Shown here: one piece after another, positions 8,317 through 16,778 of the stretch
How positions within the stretch are numbered: position 1 is the stretch's first letter
Layout: each line of letters opens with the position of its first letter
Assembly (NCBI RefSeq): GCF_001500065.1
Contig: NZ_LQIN01000012.1
Span: forward strand, 62,001 to 126,000
Reading direction: 5' to 3'
From: Mycobacterium sp. IS-3022
Lineage (GTDB): Bacteria > Actinomycetota > Actinomycetes > Mycobacteriales > Mycobacteriaceae
DNA length: 64,000 bases
The notes under the pieces: model-generated
Told to the model about the DNA's origin: nothing
Database searches by the model: none
Seen by the model: the letters and a program-made list of their open reading frames with translations, nothing else
Made by a program: the position numbers and the translations under genes

Positions 8317-9077
8317 TTCGGTGGAAACCGCAGCGCCCCGTCCAGGCGAATGATCTCACCGTTGAGGTAGTCGTTCTCGACGATGCTCTGCGCCAGTTGC
8401 GCGTATTCCGTCGACCGGCCCATCCGTTTGGGGAACGGCACCTGCGGGCCCCAGTATTGCTCGAGCTGGTCGGCCGCCTTGCCGTAGGCCGGGGTGTTGA
8501 TGGTGCCCGGCGCGATGGTGACCACGCGGATGCCGAGCGGGGACAGATCGCGTGCGGCCACGAGCGTCATACCGAGCACGCCACCCTTGGCGGCCGAATA
8601 GGGGAGCTGGCCGATCTGGCCCTCCACGCCGGCGATCGAAGCGGTGTTGATGATGACGCCGCGGGCGCCCTCGTCGAGCGGCTCCGTCTTCGCGATCTCC
8701 GCGGCCGACAGCCTCATCACGTTGAACACCGCGGTCAGGTAGAACTCGATGGTCGTCTTGAAGCCGTCGAGGTCCAGCGGTGAACCGTCCTTGCCGATGA
8801 GCCGGCCCCCGCTCGCCGGGCCGCCGTGGGTATCCACCGAAATCCGCAGGGGCGCCAACGACGCGGCCTCGGCGATCGCCGCATTGACCGAATCCTCGGA
8901 CGTCGCGTCGGTGCGGACGTAGCGCACACCGAGTTCGCTCTCGAGCTTCTTGCCCTTGTCGTCGGCCATGTCCGCGACGACGACCTTGGCCCCCGCACCG
9001 TGCAGGCGCCGGACCGTCGCCTCGCCGAGGCCACCGGCGCCGCCCACGACGATCGCCGAGCTACCTGCGATTTGCAT
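8313..9077 (-). CDS. SDR resembling 3-hydroxyacyl-CoA / 17-beta-hydroxysteroid dehydrogenase type 10
   Basis: A 254-residue SDR beginning at the ATG at 9077 (MQIAGSSAIVVGG). The dinucleotide loop reads GGAGGLGEA, the active site is NTASIAG and YSAAK, and the C-terminal half with PAYGKAADQLEQYWGPQVPF recalls mitochondrial type 10 hydroxyacyl-CoA/hydroxysteroid dehydrogenases. The usual NNAG loop is replaced by THGGPASGG. Its position opposite a thiolase gene suggests it oxidises the 3-hydroxyacyl-CoA that the thiolase then cleaves. It is the first gene of the minus-strand pair and lies directly next to operator site 2. Confidence 0.88.
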   Translation of the reverse strand: MQIAGSSAIVVGGAGGLGEATVRRLHGAGAKVVVADMADDKGKKLESELGVRYVRTDATSEDSVNAAIAEAASLAPLRISVDTHGGPASGGRLIGKDGSPLDLDGFKTTIEFYLTAVFNVMRLSAAEIAKTEPLDEGARGVIINTASIAGVEGQIGQLPYSAAKGGVLGMTLVAARDLSPLGIRVVTIAPGTINTPAYGKAADQLEQYWGPQVPFPKRMGRSTEYAQLAQSIVENDYLNGEIIRLDGALRFPPK

Positions 9078-9114
9078 ATGGTTCCCCTTCTTGCAACTGG
9101 CACTCTCAGCCTGA

Positions 9115-9129
9115 GAGAATAGCATTCTC
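9115..9129. promoter_or_regulatory. Operator palindrome GAGAATAGCATTCTC (regulon site 2)
   Basis: A perfect copy of the regulon palindrome between the divergent SDR and thiolase genes. It is overlapped on its left by a second small palindrome, CTCTCAGCCTGAGAG at 9102-9116. Its right arm ends 24 bases before the thiolase ATG, a position suited to blocking both promoters. Confidence 0.8.
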
Positions 9130-9153
9130 ATACCGGTCGAGACGGAGACACCT

Positions 9154-10299
9154 ATGCCTGAAGCCGTGATCGTTTCTGCGCTCCGCAGCCCCATCGGCAC
9201 CGCGATGAAGGGGTCGCTGCGCGACACCGACGCCTACCAGTTGGCCGAACATGTCATCGGAGCGGCGGTCGGCGATTTGGACTCGCATCCGGTCGACGAC
9301 GTGGTGCTCGGCGAGGGCCTCTACGGCGGCGGAGTTGTCGCACGGCATGCGGCGCTCACCGCGGGTCTGACCTCGGTGCCCGGTCTCGCCATGAACCGGC
9401 ATTGCGCCGCGGGACAGGCAGCTGTGCAGGGCGCGGCGGCGAGCATTCGCGCCGGCATGGACCAGTTGATCCTCGCGGGCGGCGTGAACTCCGCGTCGAC
9501 GTCGCCGCGGTTCAAGCGCCGCGCCGGCAGCGACAAGGATGCCGAACTGGTCGACTGGTTCCCGCCCACGCATCCCGACCGGCCCGACGCCCCGAACATG
9601 GACATGTCGATCACCGTCGGCTGGAACGCAGCCGTCAAGGCCGGGATCTCACGCGAGGAGATGGATGAGTGGGCGCTGGGGTCGCACCGCAAGGCGGTCC
9701 AGGCCATCGACGAAGGCCGCTTCAAGCACGAGATCGTGCCGATCGACACGCCGCACGGGCCGTTCGAGGTCGACGAGCATCCGCGCCGAGACACCACCAT
9801 CGAGAAGTTGTCGGCCCTCAAACCGCTGCATCCCGAAATCGAGGGATTCTCGATCACCGCCGGAAATGCGTGCGGCGCCAACGACGGTGCCGCGATCCTC
9901 GGTATCGCCAGTGACCGCCTCGGGTTGCCCGCGCTGGCGACCATCCGGTCGTGGGCTTCGGTGGGCGTGGACCCCGCGTCGACCGGTCTGGCTCCCGTCG
10001 AGGCGATTCCGAAGGCGCTCAATCGGGCACGGCTCTCACTTGCCGACGTCGACCTGTTCGAAATCAACGAAGCGTTCGCCTCGATGTGCGTGGCGACGAT
10101 TAAGCTTCTCGACATCGACCCGGGCCGCGTCAACGTGAGTGGGAGTGGGTGCTCACTGGGCCATCCGGTCGCGGCCACCGGCGCTCGGATGCTCGTCACG
10201 CTGGTGCACGAACTCCGAAGGCGCGGAGGCGGTATCGGCGTGGCCGCGATGTGTGCCGGTGGCGGGATGGGATCGGCCACGGTCATCGAGGTCGGCTGA
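9154..10299 (+). CDS. Acetyl-CoA C-acyltransferase (thiolase)
   Basis: A 381-residue thiolase with all catalytic parts: the nucleophilic cysteine in NRHCAAGQ near residue 90, NEAFAS near 310, the histidine in GHPVAATGA near 340, and the second cysteine in MCAGGGMGS near 370. It cleaves a 3-ketoacyl-CoA with CoA to release acetyl- or propionyl-CoA. The ATG at 9154 is close to operator site 2 and the MeaB gene follows 48 bases later. Together with the divergent SDR it provides the last two steps of a beta-oxidation round for the region 1 pathway. Confidence 0.93.
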   Translation: MPEAVIVSALRSPIGTAMKGSLRDTDAYQLAEHVIGAAVGDLDSHPVDDVVLGEGLYGGGVVARHAALTAGLTSVPGLAMNRHCAAGQAAVQGAAASIRAGMDQLILAGGVNSASTSPRFKRRAGSDKDAELVDWFPPTHPDRPDAPNMDMSITVGWNAAVKAGISREEMDEWALGSHRKAVQAIDEGRFKHEIVPIDTPHGPFEVDEHPRRDTTIEKLSALKPLHPEIEGFSITAGNACGANDGAAILGIASDRLGLPALATIRSWASVGVDPASTGLAPVEAIPKALNRARLSLADVDLFEINEAFASMCVATIKLLDIDPGRVNVSGSGCSLGHPVAATGARMLVTLVHELRRRGGGIGVAAMCAGGGMGSATVIEVG

Positions 10300-10347
10300 G
10301 CCGCCCAGCGGCGATGTCGGGACCGCCATCCGTAGACTGCGGAATCG

Positions 10348-11235
10348 ATGACCAGCTCAGACAATGTTGCGGAACTCCTCGACGCGGCGCGCAACGGTTC
10401 GGCGCGGGCGGCCGGCCGGCTGCTGAGCCTTGTCGAAAGTCCGCGGCGCAGCGAGGTTCTGGACGCGCTCGGGCCGGTTCTCACGCCCCGTGTCGTCGGT
10501 GTGACAGGGCCGCCGGGGGCGGGGAAGTCGACGACTGTCGGCGCCCTGGTCGGGGCATATCGTGAGCGCGGCGAGCGGGTCGCGGTGCTGGCGGTCGACC
10601 CGTCGTCGCCCTATAGCGGCGGAGCGCTGCTCGGTGACCGTATCCGGATGGCCGCCCATATCAACGATCCCGACGTGCTGATCCGCTCCGTGGCGGCGCG
10701 TGGACATCTCGGTGGGCTCGCCGCGGCGGTTCCCGCGGCGATCCGCGTGCTCGTCGCGCTGTCCTACGGGCTGGTGGTGCTGGAGACCGTCGGGGTCGGG
10801 CAGTCCGAGATCGAGATCGCGGCGGTCGCCGACCCGACCGTCGTCATCCTCAATCCCGGCGCCGGCGACGCCGTGCAGGCCGCCAAAGCGGGTCTGCTCG
10901 AGGTCGCCGACATCGTCGTGATCAACAAGGCCGACCGCGACGGCGCCGACCAGACAGTGCGCGACCTGCGCGCGGAGACCGCGGCACCGATCCTGAAACT
11001 CATTGCCGCGCAAGGCGAAGGGGTCGGCGAGCTGGTGGAAGCCATCGAAGCCCATGTCCGCAGCGACAGCCCGGAACGCCGCGCCGCGCGGGCCCGGTCG
11101 CAGATCCTGTCCCTGGCGCAGACCCTGCTGCGCACCCATCCCGAGCTGGACCGGCTGGCGGCCGGGGTCGCCGCCGGCAGCGACGACGCCTACAGCGCAG
11201 CCGAGCGGTTGTTCTCCGCGCGGGCGGAGCGCTGA
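10348..11235 (+). CDS. meaB: MeaB/ArgK-type G-protein chaperone of a B12-dependent mutase
   Basis: A 295-residue P-loop GTPase of the MeaB/MMAA group. Walker A is GPPGAGKST at residues 54-62, followed by AVDPSSPYSGGALLGDRIRM, the switch region ETVGVGQSE, and the guanine-specificity motif NKAD. Family members load adenosylcobalamin into acyl-CoA mutases and rescue them from inactivation. The likely client is the mutase at 1-883, whose operon is part of the same region. Genomes of this group also carry a separate meaB near methylmalonyl-CoA mutase, so this one would be a dedicated second copy; that is inference from general knowledge. The start at ATG 10348 follows a 48-base gap after the thiolase. 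Confidence 0.9.
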   Translation: MTSSDNVAELLDAARNGSARAAGRLLSLVESPRRSEVLDALGPVLTPRVVGVTGPPGAGKSTTVGALVGAYRERGERVAVLAVDPSSPYSGGALLGDRIRMAAHINDPDVLIRSVAARGHLGGLAAAVPAAIRVLVALSYGLVVLETVGVGQSEIEIAAVADPTVVILNPGAGDAVQAAKAGLLEVADIVVINKADRDGADQTVRDLRAETAAPILKLIAAQGEGVGELVEAIEAHVRSDSPERRAARARSQILSLAQTLLRTHPELDRLAAGVAAGSDDAYSAAERLFSARAER

Positions 11236-11264
11236 GCACTCGACATGGTCGAGTCCGTCCGCGT

Positions 11265-11846
11265 CTAGTCGGCAAGCCCGAGCAATCGACGCGTCATTTC
11301 CTTCAGATGCCTACGCAGTGTTTCGCCGTCGACATCGGCGACCAGGGGATGCATCACCGCAACACTGATCGCGCTCGACAGAATCGCCGCGTGTAACCGC
11401 GCCTCCACCCCGGCCTCGGTCCCGAGCAGGGCCGCGTAGAGACGTTCGATGAACCGCTGGAACGGTTCATACTCGGCCTGCAGCCGGATGATCACGGGAT
11501 CGAACTGCAATACGCTGACCACACCGCGCCGGGTGATGGCCTGGTCGATCATCCGATCGAGCAATACCTCGCGCGCTCGCGGACCGTGCCCCTCGGCTTC
11601 GGCGGCTTCGAGTGCATCCTCGAGCCGGCTCATCTCCCGCTCGGTGATGGCGATGACCATCTCATCCTTCGTCTTGAACTGGCGGTACACCGCGGCCTTG
11701 GTCACACCCAATTCGTCGGCGATCATCTGCAGCGAGGTTCCGCTGACGCCGTGCTCGGCGATCAGTTTCAACGCCGCGTCCAGGACACGGGTCTGAGCCG
11801 CGGTTCTCGTGATTGCGCCGAACGTGTGGCGTTCTCGAGTGGTCAC
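11265..11846 (-). CDS. TetR-family transcriptional regulator
   Basis: With the GTG at 11846 the product has 193 residues. The N-terminal helix-turn-helix covers about residues 15-60 (VLDAALKLIAEHG, then DELGVTKAAVYRQFKTKDEM), typical of TetR repressors; the C-terminal ligand domain is not assignable. A longer reading upstream is possible but would run through the repeated operator-like DNA. It is divergent from the membrane-protein operon starting at 11944, with two direct 20-base repeats between them, so it probably controls that operon and itself. Confidence 0.9.
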   Translation of the reverse strand: MTTRERHTFGAITRTAAQTRVLDAALKLIAEHGVSGTSLQMIADELGVTKAAVYRQFKTKDEMVIAITEREMSRLEDALEAAEAEGHGPRAREVLLDRMIDQAITRRGVVSVLQFDPVIIRLQAEYEPFQRFIERLYAALLGTEAGVEARLHAAILSSAISVAVMHPLVADVDGETLRRHLKEMTRRLLGLAD

Positions 11847-11875
11847 AGCGACGAGCGTAGACGAGCATTGACCGT

Positions 11876-11918
11876 CAAGTTGCCGATCGGCTACCGTGCA
11901 AGTTGCCGATCGGCTACC
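11876..11918. promoter_or_regulatory. Tandem 20-bp operator-like direct repeats
   Basis: CAAGTTGCCGATCGGCTACC occurs at 11876-11895 and again at 11899-11918, a 23-base period close to two helical turns. Each copy contains the palindrome GCCGATCGGC. The repeats fill the short divergent region between the TetR gene and the membrane operon, where a TetR dimer pair could bind. A possible promoter for the operon, TTGACC at 11868 and TACCGT at 11891, overlaps the first copy. Confidence 0.65.
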
Positions 11919-11943
11919 AACGTTATGCGAAGAGGGTTCGACG

Positions 11944-12648
11944 ATGAGAACTGATGGCGAGTTGATCATGTTGTGGGCGTTGCCCGTGATCGGGATCATT
12001 TGGGTGTCAGCGTTTTTCCTGTTTCCCGGCTTCGTTCACCCCATGTCGCCGACCATGTCCGCGGAGGAGGTTGCGGGCTTCTACCGCGACGAAACCGCAC
12101 GGATCCGGTACAGCATGATCTTGTTCAACTGGTTCGGCGTCGGGTTGATCCCCACCGTCATCCTGTTGGCGATGCAGGTACGCCGAATGGCGCACCGCAC
12201 GCCGATCCTGTCCTACTGCCTGATCGCCTGCGCGGGCGGACCGCCGACGCTTTTCCTCATCGCCAACATGTTCTGGCTGCTCGGCTCGTTCCGCCCCGAA
12301 CGCGCCCCGGAACTCACCCTGTTGCTCAACGACCTCGCCTGGGTCACCTTCACGGTGCTGGTTCCTTACCTCATCGCTCAGTGCCTGGTGCTGGCGCTGG
12401 CGATCTACTGGGATCGCCAGGACCAACCGGTGTTTCGACCGTGGGTCGCGCACTTCAATCTGCTCATCGCGGTCGCTCTGGCGCCGGCAGCGTTCGGCGC
12501 GGTGACGCTCACCGGACCGATCGCGTGGGACGGTTTCTTGTCGTTCTGGGTCAAGAACGTCGCGATCGCGGTATGGATCGTCGTCATGGGAGTTGTTCTC
12601 ACCCAGACCATCCGGCGCCAGCGGGCCGAAACTGCGGTCACCGCATGA
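11944..12648 (+). CDS. Polytopic membrane protein, unknown function
   Basis: A 234-residue hydrophobic protein with about six or seven membrane spans. The first runs from about residue 8 to 28 (WALPVIGIIWVSAFF), and the later ones are separated by short charged loops. The ATG at 11944 follows AAGAGGG. I do not recognise a catalytic motif. It overlaps the next membrane protein by four bases and is followed by cytochrome oxidase subunit III- and IV-like genes, so it is probably a partner of a respiratory or oxygenase membrane complex. A pair of histidine-poor helices argues against a heme-copper core subunit. Confidence 0.8.
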   Translation: MRTDGELIMLWALPVIGIIWVSAFFLFPGFVHPMSPTMSAEEVAGFYRDETARIRYSMILFNWFGVGLIPTVILLAMQVRRMAHRTPILSYCLIACAGGPPTLFLIANMFWLLGSFRPERAPELTLLLNDLAWVTFTVLVPYLIAQCLVLALAIYWDRQDQPVFRPWVAHFNLLIAVALAPAAFGAVTLTGPIAWDGFLSFWVKNVAIAVWIVVMGVVLTQTIRRQRAETAVTA

Positions 12649-13484
12649 GTACTTCGGCAGGGCAAGCGGCGACTGTGCCGGAGCCGACCAACGGTTCACG
12701 GCTGGGCCGTTTCGTCTGGAACTTTCGAAACCATCCCAAGCGCGAGTTGTGGTTCGCGTGGTGGGTGATGGTCGTCTTCTACCAACTATACGGTGTGTTG
12801 TTCTTCCTCGTCACCCGTGTGCAGCCGCCGCCGAGCCCGGACTGGGAGACGGCGTTGGTCGTACAGTGGTTCGACGACCGCCACCACGGCATCCTCACCG
12901 GATTCGGCATCGTCTTCCTCATCTCGGGCATGTGCGCGCCGATGAACGCCCTTCTCGCGTACTCGATGCGAAGGATGTCGGTGAGTCGCGTCTTCGGATA
13001 TTCGTACCTGGTCATGTATTCGTTGAGCGCGCTCCCCGGCATGCTGGTGATGGCCATCGCGATGACCGTCGCGGCTCTGCGGCCGGACCGCGATCCCGAA
13101 CTGATCTACTGGCTCTACGATTTCGCGTTCTTGTCGTTCAGCGGAACCATGGGCGTTTTCCTGGTCGGTTCGGTGGTGTGGCTGGTGGCGATCTTGCTCG
13201 ACAAGAACGGCGTGTTCCCGAAGTGGTTCGCGTATCTGGGGCTGTGTAACGCGCTGACCGAAGTCGTCGTCGCACCGGCGTGGATCTTTCAACGCGGGGC
13301 GTTCGCATGGAACGGTGCGATCGCGTGGTGGATCAACATGGTCGTGTTCGTCACTTACACGGCCGCATTCATCATGCTGCTGCGGAAGATGATCGAACGA
13401 GAGGATTTCGGCACTGGCCAGCTGCCTGATCTTCCGGGCGAAGGTGAAGCCGATCGCTCGGCTTCAATGGAGGCGGTTCGATGA
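12645..13484 (+). CDS. Polytopic membrane protein, unknown function
   Basis: A 279-residue membrane protein with about seven hydrophobic segments, from WFAWWVMVVFYQLYG near residue 37 to a last helix near 245, and an acidic C-terminal tail. The ATG at 12645 overlaps the upstream stop. A DDRHHG loop near residue 80 could bind metal or heme but this is speculative. It overlaps the oxidase subunit III-like gene by four bases. Both unknown membrane proteins look distantly alike in size and layout and may form a heterodimer. Confidence 0.8.
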   Translation: MSTSAGQAATVPEPTNGSRLGRFVWNFRNHPKRELWFAWWVMVVFYQLYGVLFFLVTRVQPPPSPDWETALVVQWFDDRHHGILTGFGIVFLISGMCAPMNALLAYSMRRMSVSRVFGYSYLVMYSLSALPGMLVMAIAMTVAALRPDRDPELIYWLYDFAFLSFSGTMGVFLVGSVVWLVAILLDKNGVFPKWFAYLGLCNALTEVVVAPAWIFQRGAFAWNGAIAWWINMVVFVTYTAAFIMLLRKMIEREDFGTGQLPDLPGEGEADRSASMEAVR

Positions 13485-14077
13485 CCAATCTCACTGGCAC
13501 CAAGCGACAACAGCTCGTGGACACGCCGAAACGGTCAGTGCCAGGGCAGCCGGACATGTGGCTGTTCGTGCTGTTCGAAGCGCTTCTGTTCACCGGATAC
13601 TTCTCCGTCTATCTGGCCCTGCGCACTCAAAACGAAGACCTTTTCCTGCATTCGCAAGCCGATCTGGATCTTCGAATCGGGGTCTTCAACACCATTGTGT
13701 TGCTGTCGAGTTCGTGGGCGATCGCCCGATGCGTGCGCGCGTCACGGGAGGGTGCGTACCGGTCGGCGATGACGTTCGCGTTGGTGACCGTCGGCTTCGG
13801 CGCGGTGTTCGTGATCTCCAAGGTGCTGGAGTGGGTCCAGGAGATCCGCATGGGTAACACATTCACCAGCGACGAGTTCTTCCAGCACTACTACTTCCTG
13901 ACATCACTGCACTGCATCCATGTGTTGATCGGCTTCATCGTGTTGGGTGTGGTCATCTATCAGTTGCGCAGTCCCGCCCGGCGATCCCAGCAGCTCGTTG
14001 AAACTGGTGCCACCTATTGGCACACAGTGGATTTCCTGTGGGTGATGATCTTCGCAATGCTTTACGTCGTGAGGTGA
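13481..14077 (+). CDS. Cytochrome c oxidase subunit III / NorE-like membrane protein
   Basis: A 198-residue protein with about five membrane helices matching the heme-copper oxidase subunit III family: PDMWLFVLFEALLFTGYF carries the conserved membrane glutamate, and TSLHCIHVLIG is the typical histidine-containing helix, followed by YWHTVDFLWVMIF near the end. Stand-alone members such as NorE accompany nitric-oxide reductases or alternative oxidases. No subunit I gene is in the window, so its core enzyme must be elsewhere or the protein has been recruited for another role. It overlaps the preceding gene by four bases. Confidence 0.88.
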   Translation: MTNLTGTKRQQLVDTPKRSVPGQPDMWLFVLFEALLFTGYFSVYLALRTQNEDLFLHSQADLDLRIGVFNTIVLLSSSWAIARCVRASREGAYRSAMTFALVTVGFGAVFVISKVLEWVQEIRMGNTFTSDEFFQHYYFLTSLHCIHVLIGFIVLGVVIYQLRSPARRSQQLVETGATYWHTVDFLWVMIFAMLYVVR

Positions 14078-14081
14078 CCGA

Positions 14082-14378
14082 GTGAGCAACATATTTAGCA
14101 GGAGGCTGCTGATCGCCTGGTCGATCCTCACGTTGTTGACGCTGGTGTACGTCTGGATGGATGAGGCGGTCGATCAGAACGGCACGCTGAAGGCCAGCAC
14201 GGTCGTCACTGTCAGTGCGATCGCAATCGCACTCATCAAGGTGCGCATCATCTTTCGTGAGTTCATGGAGGTGCGCCACGCCCCCGTATGGCTGTGCCGC
14301 CTCACCGACAGCTGGGTTGTGCTCGTCGCAGCGTGCCTACTGGGCAGCTATTTCGTCGGCTCGGCGGTAGCCGGCTAG
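14082..14378 (+). CDS. Cytochrome c oxidase subunit IV-like small membrane protein
   Basis: A 98-residue protein with three hydrophobic segments (from ILTLLTLVYVW to the final LVAACLLGSYFVG). Length and layout match prokaryotic cytochrome c oxidase subunit IV, which commonly follows a subunit III-like gene as here. It starts at a GTG four bases after the previous stop. It ends the operon and is convergent with the KstD-like gene after a 41-base gap in which I see no clear terminator. Confidence 0.82.
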   Translation: MSNIFSRRLLIAWSILTLLTLVYVWMDEAVDQNGTLKASTVVTVSAIAIALIKVRIIFREFMEVRHAPVWLCRLTDSWVVLVAACLLGSYFVGSAVAG

Positions 14379-14419
14379 GGCTTTGCGGTCCCCTGACTTC
14401 GTCGTCGGCCCTGCTCGTG

Positions 14420-16024
14420 CTAGGACCGGGCGCAGACGGCCAGTCCCGCGCGGTAGCCGAACACCATTGCCGGGCCGAGAGTTCCACCGGCGCCGCCATA
14501 CGCCTTGCCGGTGGCGCCCGCCATCGCGTTGCCGGCGGCGAACAGCCCTGGGATCGCCGAGCCGTTGACATGCAGCACCCGGCCGTCTGAGTCGGTGCGG
14601 GGTCCGCCCTTGGTCCCCATCGCACCGATCGACACCGGAACGGCATAGTACGGCGGCGTGTCGATGGGGCCGAGAGTCCGAGCGGCCGCAGTCGGCGCCT
14701 TGTCGTCGCCCCAGTAGCCGTCGTAGGCGCTCGAACCGCGGCCGAAGTCGGGATCGGTCTCCCGCCCGACGCCGTCGTTCCAGGAAGCCAGCGTGCGGGC
14801 CAGGCCGTCCGGGTCGATGCCGGTCTTCTCGCCCAGTTCGGCCAGATCCTTAGACGGCGAAAACCAGTCCGGCGCCGGGCCATCGGGTTCGATGCCGAGG
14901 AAGCCGTACTTCTTCAGATGCAGCGAGTCGAACACGATCCACGCCGGATCGTTGGCGTAGCCGTGCCGCGGGTCGAGATAGTGGAACGGCCCCGCCATCG
15001 AGTTGTACTCACCGGCCTCGTTGAGGAACCGCTTGCCTGCCCGGTTGACGATGATGCTGCGCGGACGTGTGCGTTCCAGTCGCACGCTGCGGCTGCGCGG
15101 CTGACCCTGAAACGTGTCGCCCGGCAGTTGAACGATCGGTACCCACCAGGCTTCGCCCATGTTGGCCAGGTCGGCGCCGTGCGCCATCGCCATCCGCAGG
15201 CCGTCGCCGGTGTTGTTGGGCGGCGAGACCGGCCCGCGCATCGGCCCCCGCAGATATGCCTCGACCAGCTTGCGGTCCCACTCGAACCCGCCGGTACCGA
15301 GGACGACGCCGCGACGGGCGCGAACGTTGAAGTCGTTGCCGTCCTGTGAGATTCGCACCCCTGTGATGCCCAGCGGGTCGGCGAGCAACTCGACGGCTCG
15401 CGCGCTGGTTCGAGGCGCGACGCCGAGGTCCAACAGGCCCTTCAGCAACCCGGCGATCAGGGCGGTGCCCGCGACGCAGTAGTCACCGGATTCGTCGTCC
15501 ACCGAGGCGTGGATGCGGGCGCGGGTCTCCGCGTCGATGCCGACATTGCTGAAGTCCGCCGGGAACGATGTGATGCGGTCGCGCCACTCGCCGAGCCTGC
15601 CCAGGTCGAACGGCTTGGCGTTGAGCGAGCGCCCGCCCGTCGGCCGCCCGCCGGGCAGCTCGGGCTTGTAGTCCGGGAACCCCTCGGCGACCTCGAATCG
15701 CAAATCGCTTTGCGCCTCAACGAAGTCGAGCATCTCGGGTCCCGTGCGCACGAAAGTCTCGACGAGGTCGTCATCCATGTAGCCCAGTGACTGCGCACGC
15801 AGATAGGCCATCGCGGCCTCGACGGTCAGTTCGCCATTGGCGGCTCGGTCGTGCGCGGGAATCCAGATGATGCCGCCCGACACGGCCGTCGTGCCGCCCA
15901 CGGTCGCGGCCTTTTCGTAGATCTCCACCGAAGCGCCGTTGGCCGCCGCGGTGAGCGCCGAGGTCAGGCCGGCTCCGCCGCTGCCGAGGACGACCACGTC
16001 GACGTCGTGGTCCCAATCGGTCAT
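14420..16024 (-). CDS. KstD-like FAD-dependent dehydrogenase
   Basis: A 534-residue flavoprotein of the 3-ketosteroid-delta-1-dehydrogenase / fumarate-reductase group. The dinucleotide motif GSGGAGLTSA is near residue 15, GGTTAVSGGIIW near 45, and the C-terminal block PPYYAVPV then GTKGGPRTD and AAGNAMAGATGKAYGGAGGTLGPAM carries the catalytic tyrosine and FAD-binding glycines of KstD. It likely introduces a double bond next to a ring ketone. The ATG at 16024 is preferred over the upstream GTG because GGAAGGAG sits six bases before it. It lies just downstream of the IclR regulator on the same strand and may be co-transcribed with it. Confidence 0.9.
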   Translation of the reverse strand: MTDWDHDVDVVVLGSGGAGLTSALTAAANGASVEIYEKAATVGGTTAVSGGIIWIPAHDRAANGELTVEAAMAYLRAQSLGYMDDDLVETFVRTGPEMLDFVEAQSDLRFEVAEGFPDYKPELPGGRPTGGRSLNAKPFDLGRLGEWRDRITSFPADFSNVGIDAETRARIHASVDDESGDYCVAGTALIAGLLKGLLDLGVAPRTSARAVELLADPLGITGVRISQDGNDFNVRARRGVVLGTGGFEWDRKLVEAYLRGPMRGPVSPPNNTGDGLRMAMAHGADLANMGEAWWVPIVQLPGDTFQGQPRSRSVRLERTRPRSIIVNRAGKRFLNEAGEYNSMAGPFHYLDPRHGYANDPAWIVFDSLHLKKYGFLGIEPDGPAPDWFSPSKDLAELGEKTGIDPDGLARTLASWNDGVGRETDPDFGRGSSAYDGYWGDDKAPTAAARTLGPIDTPPYYAVPVSIGAMGTKGGPRTDSDGRVLHVNGSAIPGLFAAGNAMAGATGKAYGGAGGTLGPAMVFGYRAGLAVCARS

Positions 16025-16052
16025 GTGCTGCTCCTTCCGGCTCACTGACCCT

Positions 16053-16778
16053 CTAGCTGAGGATCGCAGCTAATTCGTTGGCCGCCTTGATGACCGCGTC
16101 CCTGCCTTCCATCACGACGTCCTCACGGTGCGAGATGAGGTTGATGCAAGTCGGCGGCGCCGGTGGCTGCCTGCGCACGGGCACTGCGAGGCCATAGGTG
16201 TTCGGCTCGACCTCACCGTGGGTGATCACCCAACCCCGCTCGCGGGTCAGCGGAACCAAATCGCGCTCTCCTGGGCGCGGCGGCATGCTGGCCAGCAGCG
16301 CTATTCCGGCGGCACCTCGGTCCAGCGGGTAGCGGCTGCCTTCATGAAACGACAGTTGGTAAAAGACGTTCGTCGGCACGATGACCGCGATCGCGACCTG
16401 CTGATCACCTTCGGCGACGAGAAGCGACACCGTGCTTGCGAGTTCGTCGGCCAGCGCCCGTAGGGTGGCCAAGCTCAGCTGCCGGACGTTGTTGTCGAAC
16501 GACGCCCCGAGCACCGCCAGCGCAGCGGCCGAGCGGTAGCGGCCGTCCTCACCCTTGGCCACCAACCGGAACTGAGACAGCGTCGTCAACAGCCGGTAGG
16601 CGATGGTCCGGTGCACGCCGATGTCGTCGGCGACCTGCGCAGCGGTGAGCCCGGTGCGCGAGCCGGCGACCAGCTGCAGTGCGGCCAGGCCCCTGGCCAA
16701 TGTCTGAGACCCGGGCGCGCCGTTGGGCGCAGCGCGGATCGGCTCCGTCCCCTGCCGGGCCCGACCCTGAGACGGCAT
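16053..16778 (-). CDS. IclR-family transcriptional regulator
   Basis: A 241-residue IclR regulator. The winged helix-turn-helix spans about residues 25-85 (LARGLAALQLV, then QVADDIGVHRTIAYRLLTTL), and the effector-binding GAF-like domain follows. The ATG at 16778 is chosen over the upstream possibility because GGAGGAAGGGGG precedes it. IclR proteins often govern aromatic-acid pathways, and this gene is divergent from the Mhp-like ring-cleavage operon at 16921. It therefore probably controls that operon in response to an aromatic or phenylpropionate-like ligand. The intergenic region also holds the window-wide palindrome, suggesting a second layer of control. Confidence 0.9.
   Translation of the reverse strand: MPSQGRARQGTEPIRAAPNGAPGSQTLARGLAALQLVAGSRTGLTAAQVADDIGVHRTIAYRLLTTLSQFRLVAKGEDGRYRSAAALAVLGASFDNNVRQLSLATLRALADELASTVSLLVAEGDQQVAIAVIVPTNVFYQLSFHEGSRYPLDRGAAGIALLASMPPRPGERDLVPLTRERGWVITHGEVEPNTYGLAVPVRRQPPAPPTCINLISHREDVVMEGRDAVIKAANELAAILS

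Noticed and set aside
11973..12644. A longer in-frame start for the second membrane protein
   Set aside because: The upstream part overlaps the first membrane-protein gene in another frame and gives an Arg/His/Pro-rich stretch unlike a membrane protein. The ATG at 12645 overlapping the upstream stop is the natural start.
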